A stretch of 64,000 nt of DNA from positions 1 to 64,000 of the forward strand of contig JAGYKK010000001.1 in assembly GCA_018401645.1 (NCBI GenBank), written 5' to 3'. This DNA is from Mycobacterium sp. (GTDB lineage Bacteria > Actinomycetota > Actinomycetes > Mycobacteriales > Mycobacteriaceae). The stretch's first letter is position 1. Each line of letters begins with the position of its first letter. Below are positions 30,441 through 41,041 of this stretch, one piece after another. The translations under genes and the position numbers were made by a program. The notes beneath the pieces are model-generated. The model had not been told where the DNA came from, searched no databases, and saw only the letters and a program-made list of their open reading frames with translations.

Positions 30441-31731
30441 ATGGAGCCCGACCACCTTGTTCGTCAATACCTCTTGCTCGGCCTGCGGTTCGATCGCATC
30501 GAGGAAGGCTACGTGGACTCTTTCACCGGTGATCCGCGGTTGCGCCGCCAGGTGGCCGATGAGGCGGCCCCGGAGCCGGCCGGGCTGGTGGCCGGGGCGC
30601 AACGGTTGCTGGACGCGATTCCGCAGGTGCCACGGACGGCGAGCGGTCACGGCGCCTTCACCGAGCAGCGTGCCGAGTTCATCGCCGCCCACCTACGCGC
30701 CCTGGCCTGCGCGGCGCGCCGGTTCGCCGGGGAGAACATCGGATTCGTTGACGAGGTGCGCCACTACTTCGATGTCGAGATCAGCCGCGGCGATCTAGCG
30801 TGGAAAAAAGGTGATCTTGAGCCAGATCGCCGCCCATGGGCGCCTCGACGGGCACTCGGCGGCGGCGGCCCGCTGGCCGATCGGATGGCGGCCCATCGCC
30901 CAGGCCGAGGAGATCCCGCCGCACCGTCTTGAGGACGCTGTTCACGCTTTTTCCAGCGCGCTGCGCGACATCGTGCGCAGCACCTATCCGTTGCCTGACA
31001 CCGAGACGGTGCTCTACGACGTGGTGACCGACAAGCCCTGGTCAGGTTTCAACTACTACGAGGGTGACTACCGCTCACGGGTCGCGATCAACGCCGATCT
31101 TAAGCAGCAGATGGCCCACCTGCCACGACTGGTGGCCCATGAGTCCTATCCCGGCCATCACACCGAACACTGCCGAAAGGAGGCCGGGTTGGTAGCCGGC
31201 CTAGGTCAGGGTGAGCAGACGATCTTCCTGGTGAACACCCCGCAGTGTCTGATGGCGGAGGGACTGGCGGATCTTGCCCTGCACGCTGCCGTCGGCCCGA
31301 ACTGGGGCACCTGGGCCTCGGAGATCTACGCCGACCTCGGGCTGCACTTCGACGGCGAACGGGCCGAGGCGCTCACGGAGGCGTCCGCGGCACTGGCCGA
31401 TGTCCGCCAGGATGCGGCACTGATGCTGCACGACGAGCACCGCGACGTCGACGACGTCGCGGCCTTCCTGCAGCGCTGGTTGCTGGTCGACGACACCAGG
31501 GCCCGACAATCGCTGAAGTTCCTCTCCTCCCCGCTGTGGCGGGCCTACACCAGCACCTACGTCGAGGGCTATCGGCTGCTGCGGTCCTGGCTGGATGCTC
31601 CAGCGCCCGAAGGAGGTACCCCCGGGTCGGCCGGCGTGCGCCGAACCGAGCGTTTCGGCAGGCTGCTTGACGAGCCCCTGCTCCCGTCGTCGCTGCGTGC
31701 CGAGGCAGTCGGGCGCGCGGGTGCCGACTAG
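30441..31731 (+). pseudogene. DUF885 family protein (putative metallopeptidase-like), frameshifted
   Basis: Two good coding parts sit in different frames. The first about 120 residues ([18 protein letters not shown] to EVRHYFDVEISRG) and the last about 270 residues (AEEIPPHRLEDAVHAFSSAL onward). The C-terminal part holds the DUF885 metal-site motif HESYPGHHTEH and QCLMAEGLADLAL. Between 30795 and 30915 at least three indels are needed, because HGRLDG and ALGGGGPLADRMAAHR alternate between frames. A run of six A lies at the first break. DUF885 proteins are presumed zinc peptidases. TAGCGT seven bases before the ATG suggests a leaderless start. Confidence 0.72.
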
Positions 31732-31741
31732 GCTTTCAGCC

Positions 31742-33205
31742 ATGACCACCGACGCCATTTCGACCGCCGCGGCCGCCCCGGGGGCCGACTACGCAGCGAC
31801 CGCAGGTGAGGCCTACCGGGCCGCGCTGAGTGTCATCGCCTCCGTCGAGCCACGCATCGCCGCGGCTACCCGCAAAGAGCTTGCTGATCAACGTGATTCG
31901 CTCAAACTGATCGCCAGCGAAAACTACGCCTCGCCGGCGGTTCTCCTGACCGCGGGGACCTGGCTGTCGGATAAGTACGCTGAGGGCACCGTCGGGCACC
32001 GTTTTTACGCCGGGTGCCAGAACGTCGATGAAATCGAATCCATCGCCGCCGAGCACGCCCGGGAACTATTCGGCGCCCCGTATGCCTACGTCCAGCCGCA
32101 CTCCGGAATCGACGCCAACCTGGTCGCGTTCTGGGCCATCCTGGCGACCCGGATCGAGGCGCCCGCACTCACCGAGGTGGGAGTCAAGAACGTCAACGAC
32201 CTCTCCGAGGCGGAGTGGGAGCGGCTGCGGGCAAAACTGGGCAGCCAGCGGTTGATGGGGATGTCACTGGAAGCCGGCGGGCACCTCACGCATGGATTCC
32301 GCCCCAACATCTCCGGGAAAATGTTCCACCAGCGCAGCTACGGCACCGACCCGGCGACCGGATTGATCGACTACGACGCCGTTGCCGCGGCGGCCCGGGA
32401 GTTCAAGCCACTGATCTTGGTCGCCGGTTACTCGGCCTACCCGCGTCGGGTCAACTTCGCCACGATGCGCGAGATCGCCGACGAGGTGGGCGCCACCCTG
32501 ATGGTCGACATGGCCCATTTCTCCGGTCTGGTCGCGGGCAAGGTATTCACCGGCGACGAGGACCCGGTGCCGCACGCGCACATCATCACCACCACGACGC
32601 ACAAGTCGCTGCGCGGGCCCCGTGGCGGACTGGTGTTGGCCACCGCCGAGTACTCCGATGCCGTCGACAAGGGCTGCCCGATGGTTCTCGGCGGACCGCT
32701 GTCGCACGTCATGGCGGCCAAGGCGGTCGCCTTCGCCGAGGCCCGGCAGCCGTCGTTTAGGGCTTATGCCCAACGGGTGGCCGACAACGCCAAGGCATTC
32801 GCCGACGGCCTGATGCGCCGCGGCGCTCATCTGGTCACCGGCGGCACCGACAACCACATCGTGCTGCTCGATGTGCAGTCCTACGGTCTGACCGGCCGTC
32901 AGGCCGAATCCGCCCTGCTTGACGCCGGCATCGTCACCAACCGCAACTCCATCCCGGCCGACCCGAACGGGCCGTGGTACACCAGCGGAATCCGCTTCGG
33001 GACCTCGGCACTGACCACCCGGGGATTCAGGGAGGCCGAGTTCGACCGGGTCGCCGAACTCGTCGTTGAGGTGCTCTCCAACACTGAGCCCAATGGCACT
33101 TCGAAAGCCAAGTACACGCTGGTGGACAGTACCGCCGACTGGGTGCGCGCCGCCTCCGCGGAACTGCTGGAGGCCAATCCGCTCTACCCGGGCCTGACTC
33201 TGTGA
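31742..33205 (+). CDS. glyA: Serine hydroxymethyltransferase, long form
   Basis: PLP enzyme of 487 residues interconverting serine and glycine with tetrahydrofolate. Motifs are [44 protein letters not shown], the aspartate block [13 protein letters not shown] and the PLP lysine in [14 protein letters not shown]. It is roughly 60 residues longer than the classic bacterial enzyme, through an N-terminal tail of about 25 residues and an insert at about residues 140-170 ([21 protein letters not shown]). That form resembles the long actinobacterial GlyA I remember from Streptomyces, not Mtb GlyA1 (426). TAGGCT seven bases upstream of the ATG overlaps the previous stop codon. Confidence 0.93.
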   Translation: MTTDAISTAAAAPGADYAATAGEAYRAALSVIASVEPRIAAATRKELADQRDSLKLIASENYASPAVLLTAGTWLSDKYAEGTVGHRFYAGCQNVDEIESIAAEHARELFGAPYAYVQPHSGIDANLVAFWAILATRIEAPALTEVGVKNVNDLSEAEWERLRAKLGSQRLMGMSLEAGGHLTHGFRPNISGKMFHQRSYGTDPATGLIDYDAVAAAAREFKPLILVAGYSAYPRRVNFATMREIADEVGATLMVDMAHFSGLVAGKVFTGDEDPVPHAHIITTTTHKSLRGPRGGLVLATAEYSDAVDKGCPMVLGGPLSHVMAAKAVAFAEARQPSFRAYAQRVADNAKAFADGLMRRGAHLVTGGTDNHIVLLDVQSYGLTGRQAESALLDAGIVTNRNSIPADPNGPWYTSGIRFGTSALTTRGFREAEFDRVAELVVEVLSNTEPNGTSKAKYTLVDSTADWVRAASAELLEANPLYPGLTL

Positions 33206-33210
33206 CGAAC

Positions 33211-33238
33211 GAAACGCCGGGGTCGGCCGGGGTTTTTT
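33211..33238 (+). terminator. Intrinsic terminator after glyA
   Basis: GAAACGCCGG, a short loop and CCGGGGTTTTTT form a GC-rich hairpin (AAAC/GTTT and CCGG/CCGG pairing) ended by six T. It starts six bases after the glyA stop. T-rich terminators of this type are uncommon in mycobacteria. Confidence 0.75.
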
Positions 33239-33263
33239 GACAACCGTTAACATCGGTTACAGT
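33237..33263 (+). promoter_or_regulatory. desA2 promoter, fused to the glyA terminator
   Basis: TTGACA (33237-33242) uses the last two T of the terminator run. TACAGT (33258-33263) is a candidate -10 with a 15-base spacer and ends six bases before the desA2 ATG. The layout predicts a leaderless mRNA. The spacer is short of the ideal 17. Confidence 0.45.
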
Positions 33264-33269
33264 TACTTC

Positions 33270-34097
33270 ATGGCACAGGCACCTGTCGCAAATGCGCTGA
33301 CCCTCGAGTTGGAGCCGATCGTCGCCGACAACCTGGCCCGCCACCTGGAGACCGCCGACGAGTGGTACGCGCACGACTACGTTCCCTTCGACGAGGGCGC
33401 GAACTTCGGGTTCCTCGGCGGGCAGGACTGGGATCCCGCCCAGGTGAGACTGCCCCGTGAGGTGGTGAACGCCCTCGAGGTCATGCTCATCACCAAGGAC
33501 AATCTCGCCGGCTACCACCGTGAACTCGTCGAGCACTTCATCCTGGCCGACAAGTGGGGTCGGTGGCTGGGTCGTTGGACTGCCGAGGAGAACCTGCATG
33601 CCATCGCGTTGCGGGATTATCTGGTCGTGACCCGGAATTTCGATCCGGTCGCCGACGAGACGGTCCGGGTCGCGCACGTGATGCGCGGTTACCGTGCCGA
33701 CTCCTACAGCCAGTTCGAGACGCTCGCGTTCATGGCGCTCTACGAACGTGCGCACGGGGTGTTCCTCCGTAACCTCGAGGCCAGGATCTCTGAAGGGGTG
33801 CTCGCCAAGCTCGTCGGCAGGATCGCCGCCGACGAGGAGCGCCACGCGGAGTTCTTCCACAACCTGGTTGCGCACTGCCTCGAGAACCATCCAGACCAGA
33901 CCATCGGGGCGATCGTCCGCCGGGCCGCTGGACTCGGGGTCGTTGGCGGCGACATCGTCGAGTATCAGGACAAACTGCGCGTCATCGCCGAAGCCGGCAT
34001 CTTCGATTGGGACGCGGCCCGCGGCGTGCTATCCGATGCCATCGTCGCCTGGGGCCTCACCGCGAATCCGCAACTCGAGAAATTCGTCCGCGCTTAA
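33270..34097 (+). CDS. desA2: Acyl-ACP desaturase DesA2
   Basis: Soluble di-iron desaturase-like protein of 275 residues, exactly the Mtb DesA2 length as I recall it. It is linked to mycolic acid precursor desaturation. The carboxylate-histidine pairs are seen in WTAEENLHAIAL and AADEERHAEFFHN, with VEHFILADKWGRWLGRW preceding. The segment YSQFETLAFMALYERAHGVF is typical. The start is set by the promoter geometry and the MAQAPVANALTLELEP beginning. Structural work on Mtb DesA2 suggests an atypical metal site, so activity should not be assumed. Confidence 0.92.
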   Translation: MAQAPVANALTLELEPIVADNLARHLETADEWYAHDYVPFDEGANFGFLGGQDWDPAQVRLPREVVNALEVMLITKDNLAGYHRELVEHFILADKWGRWLGRWTAEENLHAIALRDYLVVTRNFDPVADETVRVAHVMRGYRADSYSQFETLAFMALYERAHGVFLRNLEARISEGVLAKLVGRIAADEERHAEFFHNLVAHCLENHPDQTIGAIVRRAAGLGVVGGDIVEYQDKLRVIAEAGIFDWDAARGVLSDAIVAWGLTANPQLEKFVRA

Positions 34098-34198
34098 TCC
34101 GTTGGCGGCGCGCCGCGCAACACCGCGACGACGCGTCGGGGTAGCGTCGGCCCCGATGGCCGGTAAGGCCAGTGGCCAGTGAGCCCAAAGGAGCGCCT

Positions 34199-35518
34199 GT
34201 GACCGATCCGCACTCGCCCATCAGGACGTATGTGCTCGACACTTCAGTCCTGTTATCCGATCCCTGGGCGTGTACGCGGTTCGCCGAACACGAGGTGGTC
34301 GTACCGCTGGTGGTGATCAGCGAACTCGAAGCCAAGCGGCATCATCACGAGCTCGGCTGGTTCGCCCGCCAGGCGCTGCGACTCCTTGACGACCTGCGGC
34401 TCGAGCACGGCAGACTTGACCAGCACATCCCGATCGGGACGCAGGGCGGCACCCTGCACGTCGAGCTCAATCACAGCGATCCGACGGTATTGCCCGCCGG
34501 CTTCCGTACCGATACCAACGACGCCAGGATTCTTACCTGCGCGGCCAACCTGGCCGCCGAGGGCAAGCGGGTGACGTTGGTCAGCAAGGACATTCCGTTG
34601 CGGGTCAAGGCCGGCGCGGTGGGACTGGCGGCTGACGAATACCACGCCCAGGATGTGATCACCTCCGGTTGGACCGGCATGAGCGAACTTGACGTCTCGT
34701 CGGAGGAAATCGATTCGCTGTTTGCCGAGGGCGAGATCGACCTTGCTGGCGCACGGGACCTGCCCTGCCACACCGGAATTCGGCTACTCGGCGGCAGCTC
34801 GCACGCTCTGGGCCGGGTAAACCCGGACAAGCGGGTCCAACTGGTTCGCGGCGACCGGGAGGTGTTTGGGCTGCGCGGCAGATCCGCCGAACAGCGCGTC
34901 GCACTGGACCTCCTGCTTGACGAGTCGGTTGGCATTGTCTCCCTCGGTGGTAAGGCAGGCACCGGGAAGTCGGCGCTGGCACTGTGCGCGGGTCTGGAGG
35001 CGGTGCTGGAGCGCCGCACCCAGCGCAAGGTCGTGGTATTCCGCCCGCTCTACGCCGTCGGTGGCCAGGAGCTCGGCTACCTGCCGGGCAGCGAGAGCGA
35101 GAAGATGGGTCCGTGGGCGCAGGCCGTGTTCGACACCCTCGAAGGCCTCGCCAGCCCCGCGGTGCTGGAGGAGGTGCTCTCCCGCGGCATGCTGGAGGTA
35201 CTGCCACTGACGCACATCCGTGGGCGGTCGTTGCATGACTCCTTCGTGATTGTCGATGAGGCGCAGTCACTGGAGCGCAACGTGCTGTTGACCGTGTTGT
35301 CCCGGTTGGGTGCCGGATCGCGGGTGGTGCTGACCCACGACGTCGCCCAGCGCGACAACCTTCGGGTTGGCCGCCACGACGGAGTTGCCGCAGTCATCGA
35401 GAAACTCAAGGGCCACCCGCTGTTTGGCCACATCACCCTGACCCGCAGTGAGCGGTCGCCGATCGCCGCGCTGGTCACTGAGATGCTCGAAGAGATCAGC
35501 CCCGACGCCTTGCCGTGA
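34199..35518 (+). CDS. phoH2: PhoH2: PIN domain plus PhoH ATPase
   Basis: Fusion of 439 residues. The N-terminal PIN RNase domain begins [15 protein letters not shown] and has acidic residues in [10 protein letters not shown] and [10 protein letters not shown]. The C-terminal PhoH domain has Walker [13 protein letters not shown] and Walker [13 protein letters not shown]. PhoH2 proteins are ATP-dependent RNA helicase/RNases in mycobacteria. The GTG at 34199 has AAAGGAG at 34187-34193; a GTG at 34172 would add nine residues. The described antitoxin-like partner PhoAT is not evident upstream, where only 101 bases separate it from desA2. Confidence 0.93.
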   Translation: MTDPHSPIRTYVLDTSVLLSDPWACTRFAEHEVVVPLVVISELEAKRHHHELGWFARQALRLLDDLRLEHGRLDQHIPIGTQGGTLHVELNHSDPTVLPAGFRTDTNDARILTCAANLAAEGKRVTLVSKDIPLRVKAGAVGLAADEYHAQDVITSGWTGMSELDVSSEEIDSLFAEGEIDLAGARDLPCHTGIRLLGGSSHALGRVNPDKRVQLVRGDREVFGLRGRSAEQRVALDLLLDESVGIVSLGGKAGTGKSALALCAGLEAVLERRTQRKVVVFRPLYAVGGQELGYLPGSESEKMGPWAQAVFDTLEGLASPAVLEEVLSRGMLEVLPLTHIRGRSLHDSFVIVDEAQSLERNVLLTVLSRLGAGSRVVLTHDVAQRDNLRVGRHDGVAAVIEKLKGHPLFGHITLTRSERSPIAALVTEMLEEISPDALP

Positions 35519-35548
35519 CGGGCCGGTCCTGAAAGGTAAACTTCGGCG

Positions 35549-36403
35549 GTGTTGCGTCGACTTCTCGCCTCGGCTCTGGTGGCCTCGGGTCCGGTGGTCT
35601 TCGCTCTGACCGGTTGCGGCGGGGAATCCGACCGCGAAAACCGGGCGGTCGATTGCACTGCCGTCACATGTGTCGCCCTGACCTTCGATGACGGCCCGAC
35701 CCCGTACACCGATCGACTGCTGAAGGTACTCGACGACGCCGACGCGAAAGCCACCTTCTTCGTCATCGGCAACAAGGTGGCCGCCAACCCGGCCGGCGCA
35801 AGGCGAATCTCCGAGGCCGGCATGGAGATCGGCAATCACACCTGGGAACACCCGAATATGACCACGATCCCCGCGGCCGAGGTACCCCCGCAATTCTCCA
35901 GGGCCAACGAGGCCATTGCCGCCGCCACCGGCCAGACGCCAACAATTTGGCGCCCCCCGGGCGGACTCACCAACGATGCGGTCAACGCCGTTGCGGCCCG
36001 GGACGGCCTGGCCGGCATTCTCTGGGACGTCATCCCCTTCGACTGGATCAACGACTCGGACACCGCCGCCACCCGGTACATGCTGATGACCCAGATCAAG
36101 CCCGGCTCGGTGGTGCTGCTGCATGACAGCTACTCATCGACGGTCGACCTGGTCTCTCAATTCATTCCGGTGCTCAAGGCCAACGGTTATCACCTGGTTA
36201 CGGTGAGCGAACTGCTTGGCTCCCGCGCGCCGGGCAGCGTCTATGGCGGCCGGGAAAACGGCCCGCCGACCAACACGTTGACCGACATCGGGGCCGAGCG
36301 GATCCCGGCCCTGCCGGCCACGCCGTCTCCGGCTCCGATGCCGAACTTCCCGATCACGGACATCCCCGGCGCCAATTCCGGTGGTCCGACCAACGGCGTT
36401 TAG
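35549..36403 (+). CDS. Lipoprotein polysaccharide deacetylase (Rv1096-like)
   Basis: Protein of 284 residues with a signal peptide ending in the lipobox ALTGC, so probably membrane-anchored outside the cell. The NodB domain is complete: TFDDGPTPYTDRLL (catalytic Asp and metal Asp), GNHTWEHPNM (metal histidines), RPPGG, FDWINDSD and the C-terminal LLHDSYSSTVDL with the catalytic histidine. It would remove acetyl groups from peptidoglycan sugars. A Pro/Ala-rich tail follows the domain. TAAACT six bases before the GTG suggests a leaderless start. Confidence 0.9.
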   Translation: MLRRLLASALVASGPVVFALTGCGGESDRENRAVDCTAVTCVALTFDDGPTPYTDRLLKVLDDADAKATFFVIGNKVAANPAGARRISEAGMEIGNHTWEHPNMTTIPAAEVPPQFSRANEAIAAATGQTPTIWRPPGGLTNDAVNAVAARDGLAGILWDVIPFDWINDSDTAATRYMLMTQIKPGSVVLLHDSYSSTVDLVSQFIPVLKANGYHLVTVSELLGSRAPGSVYGGRENGPPTNTLTDIGAERIPALPATPSPAPMPNFPITDIPGANSGGPTNGV

Positions 36404-36413
36404 CCCCCATACC

Positions 36414-37718
36414 GTGCACAGCGAAACCCCACTTGTCCTCACCGCGCTGGTGTTCGGCTACGCGTTGGTGTCGGGTCTTATCAAGCGGTGGTACCTGGCG
36501 CCGGCGTTGATCTTCGTCCTGCTCGGCATGGCTTTGGGCCCATTCGGCCTGAACCTGCTTGACGCCGGCCCGGGCACCGAGGGCTATACGGTGCTCGCAC
36601 AGGTGGCGCTGACGGTGATCCTGTTCGTTCAGGCATCCCGGCTCGATATCGGCCGAGTGATGCGCCGTGGGCTGCTGAGCTTCCGGCTGATCGTCATCGG
36701 CATTCCGCTTACGTTGATGCTCGGGGCGCTGACCGCGGCGCTGTTGTTGCCGGTTCTGCCGTGGTGGGAAGCGGTGTGCTTGGCCGCGGTCGTCGCCCCG
36801 ACCGAAGTCGCCCTCATCGAGACACTCATCGACGACGAACGGGTGCCCGATCGGGTTCGAAACGCCCTATCGGTGGAAAGCGGGTTTTCCGACGGGATCG
36901 CGCTGGCCACACTGCTGGCCGCGGTGGCGTTGGCCTCGGCCCGGGTTGATCCGCATCCCGCCGACTGGCTGTGGTTCGCCTTTCGCACCGAGGTGGTATC
37001 GCTGTTCATGGGGGTTTCTGTCGGACTGGCCGGGGGCCTGCTCGTCGTCTGGTCACGGCGCCGCGGCTGGCTCAATGACATCTGGGCCCAGTTGGCCACC
37101 TTGGCGATCGCTCTCATCTGCTTTGAAGTCGGGGAGGGTGTGCGTGCCAGTGGCTTCGTCGCCGCATTCACCGGCGGACTGGCCTTCGCCTTCGTCACGA
37201 TCCGCGGAACCGCGGTGTCCGATGGCGGTGCAACCGCGGTGTCCGATGGCGGTGCAACGCGAGTCCGATGCCGCGGTGTCCGATGGCGTGCAACCGGGTG
37301 TCCAGTGCAACCGGATGGTCCCGCGGTACCCAATCAGGTTTCGGACGCCACCGCCCAGCTACTGGAGTTGATGGTGTTCGCCATGTTCGGCGCCTTCGCG
37401 GTGATCGACGGCTGGCGGAACGTGAGCTGGCGGGTGGTGGCGTTCTCGATCGTCGCGGTCTTCGCCGTCCGGATGGTGGCCGTACTTGTCGCGCTGGTTC
37501 GTACCGATCTCCCGCTCTACAGCCGGGCCTTCATCGGTTGGTTCGGCCTGCGCGGCATCGGAACACTGGTGCTGGGCCTGCTGGTGATCAACCGCGGCGA
37601 AATCCAGCACACCGACATCATCGCCCAAACCGTGGTCGTCACGGTGACGCTGAGCCTGGTGCTACACAGCGTCACCTCGTCGATAGCGATCCGCGGCTAC
37701 CGCAACGGCGATCGTTAG
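36414..37718 (+). CDS. CPA-type cation:proton antiporter
   Basis: Membrane protein of 434 residues with about twelve hydrophobic helices, of the Na+/H+ exchanger fold. [38 protein letters not shown] contains the conserved acidic residues; the usual ND ion-binding pair is SGFSDG-like here. A loop at about residues 265-310 carries tandem [17 protein letters not shown] repeats and then a low-similarity stretch ([13 protein letters not shown]) that looks like a repeat copy read in another frame. Start is the GTG after the deacetylase stop. It overlaps the convergent fum by four bases. Ion specificity is not visible. Confidence 0.83.
   Translation: MHSETPLVLTALVFGYALVSGLIKRWYLAPALIFVLLGMALGPFGLNLLDAGPGTEGYTVLAQVALTVILFVQASRLDIGRVMRRGLLSFRLIVIGIPLTLMLGALTAALLLPVLPWWEAVCLAAVVAPTEVALIETLIDDERVPDRVRNALSVESGFSDGIALATLLAAVALASARVDPHPADWLWFAFRTEVVSLFMGVSVGLAGGLLVVWSRRRGWLNDIWAQLATLAIALICFEVGEGVRASGFVAAFTGGLAFAFVTIRGTAVSDGGATAVSDGGATRVRCRGVRWRATGCPVQPDGPAVPNQVSDATAQLLELMVFAMFGAFAVIDGWRNVSWRVVAFSIVAVFAVRMVAVLVALVRTDLPLYSRAFIGWFGLRGIGTLVLGLLVINRGEIQHTDIIAQTVVVTVTLSLVLHSVTSSIAIRGYRNGDR
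37209..37256 (+). repeat. 24-bp tandem repeat in the antiporter gene
   Basis: Two identical 24-bp units (37209-37232 and 37233-37256) encode TAVSDGGA. A third degenerate copy at about 37269-37294 has lost one G and is read in a different frame. Confidence 0.85.
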
Positions 37719-39118
37719 CTTCCGTCGCGGACCTTCGCCATCGCCAACACGTCGAGGCGACGGTCGAGTTCCTCCTCGGAGAGTTTGTCGCCGATCAAGC
37801 CTCGGTCGATGACAGTCTGCCGAATCGTCTTGTTCTCCTTGAGGGCTTGCTTGGCCACGGCAGCGGCTTCCTCGTAACCGATCGCCGAGTTCAGCGGAGT
37901 GACTATCGAGGGCGAGGACTCGGCCAGGCGCCGAAGCCGGTCCTCGTCGGCGACCAGGCCGTCGACGCACCGTACCGCCAACAGTCGTGACACGTTGGTC
38001 AGCAGGGTGAACGACTCGAGCAGGTTTCTAGCCATCATCGGGATGTAGACATTGAGTTCGAAGGCGCCATTGCCACCGCCCCAGGTGATCGCCGCATCGT
38101 TGCCGATGACCTGGGCCGCGACCTGGGTGACGGCCTCCGGGATCACCGGGTTGACCTTGCCGGGCATGATCGAAGAACCTGGTTGCAGATCCGGCAGGTG
38201 CAGTTCGCCCAGTCCGGTCAGCGGACCCGAACCCATCCATCGGATGTCATTGGCGATCTTGGTCAGTGACACCGCGATGGTCTTGAGCGCGCCGGAGGCC
38301 TCGACCAGTCCATCGCGGGCCGCCTGGGCCTCGAAGGAATTCTTGGCCGTCCGCAATTCGGCCAGCCCGGTCTGATCGACGAGAACCTCGACCACCTTCG
38401 CGCCGAACCCCTCGGGTGCATTGAGGCCGGTGCCGACGGCCGTGCCGCCGATGGCCAATTCGCCGAGGCGAGGCAAGGTGGCCCGAACCCGTTCGATGCC
38501 GGCCTCGACCTGGCGGGCATAACCGCCGAACTCCTGGCCGAGCGTTACCGGCACGGCGTCCATCAGATGGGTGCGGCCACTCTTCACAACAATACGCCAC
38601 TGGCGGGCCTTGTCACTGAGCGACTGATGAAGGATCTCAAGCGCCGGAATGAGTTGCCGCACTGCGGCTTCGGTCGCCGCGATGTGGGTGGCGGTCGGGA
38701 AGGTGTCGTTGGACGACTGCGACATGTTGACATCGTCGTTGGGGTGCACCGCGACCCCGTCGCGCGCGCAGATCGACGCGATCACCTCGTTGGCATTCAT
38801 ATTGGAACTGGTACCCGAGCCGGTCTGGAACACGTCGATCGGAAACTGATCGTCGTGCATGCCATCGGCGATCTCACCCGCAGCGGCGATGATCGCATCA
38901 GCCTTCTCGGCCGCAAGCCTGCCGAGGTCCTTGTTGACCTGAGCGCACGCCGCTTTCAGCAGACCGAGTGCCCGAATCTGGTTGCGTTCCAGTCCTCGGA
39001 ACGAAATCGGGAAGTTTTCCACGGCGCGCTGGGTCTGAGCCTGCCACAGGGCGTGAACCGGGACCCGGACCTCGCCCATGGTGTCGTGCTCGATTCGGTA
39101 CTCGCCTTCAGTGCTCAT
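37715..39118 (-). CDS. fum: Fumarate hydratase class II
   Basis: Fumarase C of 467 residues, iron-independent, hydrating fumarate to malate in the TCA cycle. Signatures are [48 protein letters not shown] with the catalytic-site histidine, and the mobile loop [11 protein letters not shown] with the catalytic serine. The start is ATG at 39118 with AAGGAA upstream. The frame is open far upstream but that part overlaps glpX. It lies 34 bases downstream of glpX on the same strand and is probably co-transcribed. Confidence 0.96.
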   Translation of the reverse strand: MSTEGEYRIEHDTMGEVRVPVHALWQAQTQRAVENFPISFRGLERNQIRALGLLKAACAQVNKDLGRLAAEKADAIIAAAGEIADGMHDDQFPIDVFQTGSGTSSNMNANEVIASICARDGVAVHPNDDVNMSQSSNDTFPTATHIAATEAAVRQLIPALEILHQSLSDKARQWRIVVKSGRTHLMDAVPVTLGQEFGGYARQVEAGIERVRATLPRLGELAIGGTAVGTGLNAPEGFGAKVVEVLVDQTGLAELRTAKNSFEAQAARDGLVEASGALKTIAVSLTKIANDIRWMGSGPLTGLGELHLPDLQPGSSIMPGKVNPVIPEAVTQVAAQVIGNDAAITWGGGNGAFELNVYIPMMARNLLESFTLLTNVSRLLAVRCVDGLVADEDRLRRLAESSPSIVTPLNSAIGYEEAAAVAKQALKENKTIRQTVIDRGLIGDKLSEEELDRRLDVLAMAKVRDGS

Positions 39119-39152
39119 GTATTCCTTCTGTCGTTCGGAACGGAAGTCGTTG

Positions 39153-40184
39153 TCAGGGAAGCGGGTAGGCGGCAGTGGAGTCCCCGGTGAAGTCCACCGC
39201 AGAGTATTCGTTGAGCTTCGAGAGTCGGTGGTAGGCCTCGATGGTCCGGACGGTTCCGGACTTCGATCGCATGACGATCGACTGGGTTGTGCAACCACCA
39301 CCGAAGAAGCGGACGCCCTTGAGCAGGTCGCCGTCGGTGACCCCGGTTGCGCAGAAGAAAACGTTCTCACCGGAGACCAGATCGTTGGTATCGAGTACCC
39401 GGTCCAGGTCGTGGCCGCGGTCGATCGCCTGCTGCCGTTCGGCGTCATCGGTCGGTGCGAGTTGCGCCTGAATGGCCCCGCCCATGCAACGGATCGCGGC
39501 CGCGGTGATGATGCCCTCGGGCGTGCCGCCGATGCCGACGAGCATGTCGGTGCCCGATGCGGGCCGACAGGCCGATATCGCCCCGGCGACGTCGCCATCG
39601 GTGATCAGTCGGATACGGGCCCCTGCGTCGCGGACGTCAGCGATCAACTGGTGGTGACGCGGACGGTCCAGGATGCACACGGTCAAGTCCGGGACGCTGG
39701 AATTCTTTGCCTTGGCGACTCGGCGGAGGTTCTCGCCGATCGGCGCAGTGATGTCGATCACGTCAATGGCGTCCGGGCCGACGGCGATTTTATTCATGTA
39801 GAACACTGCGGACGGGTCGAACATCGCGCCGCGTTCGGCCACCGCAAGCACCGAGATTGCATTGGGCATGCCCTTGCTCATCAGTGTCGTGCCATCGACG
39901 GGATCGACGGCGAAGTCGCAGTCGGGCCCGTCACCGTTGCCGACCTCCTCGCCGTTATAGAGCATCGGGGCGTTGTCCTTCTCGCCCTCGCCGATGACGA
40001 CGACTCCGCGCATCGACACGGTGTTGACCAACTGACGCATCGCATCGACGGCGGCTCCGTCGCCGCCCTCCTTGTCGCCGCGCCCGACCCAGCGCCCAGC
40101 AGCCATCGCGCCGGCCTCGGTGACCCGAACCAACTCCAGGGCGAGGTTGCGGTCGGGGGGTTCGCGGCGGCGGACTTCAGGCAT
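39153..40184 (-). CDS. glpX: Fructose-1,6-bisphosphatase class II (GlpX)
   Basis: Protein of 343 residues catalysing the last dedicated step of gluconeogenesis before fructose-6-phosphate. Class-II markers are [18 protein letters not shown], the metal-binding [33 protein letters not shown] and [18 protein letters not shown]. It is the only FBPase type Mtb has, as I recall, and so essential for growth on fatty acids. The start ATG begins [10 protein letters not shown]. Fum follows at 34 bases; the divergent DUF4245 gene begins 55 bases away. Confidence 0.95.
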   Translation of the reverse strand: MPEVRRREPPDRNLALELVRVTEAGAMAAGRWVGRGDKEGGDGAAVDAMRQLVNTVSMRGVVVIGEGEKDNAPMLYNGEEVGNGDGPDCDFAVDPVDGTTLMSKGMPNAISVLAVAERGAMFDPSAVFYMNKIAVGPDAIDVIDITAPIGENLRRVAKAKNSSVPDLTVCILDRPRHHQLIADVRDAGARIRLITDGDVAGAISACRPASGTDMLVGIGGTPEGIITAAAIRCMGGAIQAQLAPTDDAERQQAIDRGHDLDRVLDTNDLVSGENVFFCATGVTDGDLLKGVRFFGGGCTTQSIVMRSKSGTVRTIEAYHRLSKLNEYSAVDFTGDSTAAYPLP

Positions 40185-40238
40185 GCGCAGATTGTCCCAG
40201 AGCCGGGTCGTTCGTCCCGACCTGGGATACTGGTAACC

Positions 40239-41032
40239 GTGACAGAACCGCCGCAGCCGCAGCCCGACATCGTCGGCCCGCGTTCACCCGCTTCCGCCCC
40301 TGCCGGCGGCCCGGCCGGGAGCCTGATTTCGCCGGCGGCCCGGCTCAGGAGTCTGATTTCGCCGGCGGCCCGGCTCGGAGGTCTGATTTCGCCGGCGGCC
40401 CGGCCCGAAGCCGGCGAAGCCACGGTTGCTGCAGGACGGCCGCGACATGTTCCTTGCAGATCCTGACCGTCACCCTGATCGTGGTGCTTGCCTGCGTGGT
40501 GCTGGCCGGGTTGGTGGGGATGTGCTCATTTCGCCCCAACGGGCCCGCCGACGGCATGATCCCGACCTACGACGCGGCGGCGGCACTGCAGGATGATGCG
40601 AATGCGCTGAAGTTCCCGATCCGGCTGCCTGCGCTGCCCGAAGGGTGGCAATCGAATTCGGGCACCCGCTCCGGCATAGAGGCCGGTCGTACCGATCCGG
40701 CAACCGGTGGACGTCAGCGTGCCATCGTCGCCCGGGTTGGCTACATCGCCCCGTCCAAGATGTATGTCAGCCTCAGTCAGAGTGACGCCGACGAGACCGC
40801 GCTGGTTCAGTCGATCGACAAATTCGTCTACCCCAGCGGAGTGCAAGACCTGAACGGTGTGAAATGGATCGTCTACGAGGGCGGCGAAGACACCGAGCCG
40901 GTGTGGACCACTCGGTTGAACGCGGCGGGAGGTCCCGTACAACTGGCCATCACCGGTGCGGGCACCGTAGACGAATTTCGCACGCTGGCGATCGCAACCC
41001 AGACCCAACCCCCGCTGATCGCTAACCGATAG
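40239..41032 (+). pseudogene. DUF4245 membrane protein (Rv1100-like), frameshifted
   Basis: The GTG at 40239 opens a Pro-rich N-terminus ([16 protein letters not shown]) that enters three 30-bp repeats. The conserved segment KPRLLQDGRDMF then lies in a second frame at about 40417-40452, and the membrane anchor plus extracellular domain (LQILTVTLIVVLACVVLAGL, then ADGMIPTYDAAAALQDDA to IATQTQPPLIANR) in a third from 40454. Two one-base insertions, or equivalent, would repair it. DUF4245 proteins are single-pass and exported, of unknown function. The dienelactone-hydrolase-like gene follows at nine bases. Confidence 0.72.
40321..40410 (+). repeat. Three 30-bp tandem repeats in the DUF4245 gene
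   Basis: Units start at 40321, 40351 and 40381; the core CTGATTTCGCCGGCGGCCCG is identical in each and the end of the unit varies. In the GTG frame each unit encodes LISPAARL-like decapeptides. Confidence 0.9.
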
Positions 41033-41041
41033 GAAACCGCC

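Noticed and set aside
34098-34198. A PhoAT-like antitoxin ORF upstream of phoH2
   Set aside because: Only very short frames exist in the 101-base gap (for example an eight-codon ORF at 34156), and the longer overlapping frame is a shadow of desA2.
39153-40466. Plus-strand 462-codon ORF through glpX into the DUF4245 gene
   Set aside because: The part opposite glpX is a shadow; only the final part from the GTG at 40239 is plausible coding sequence.
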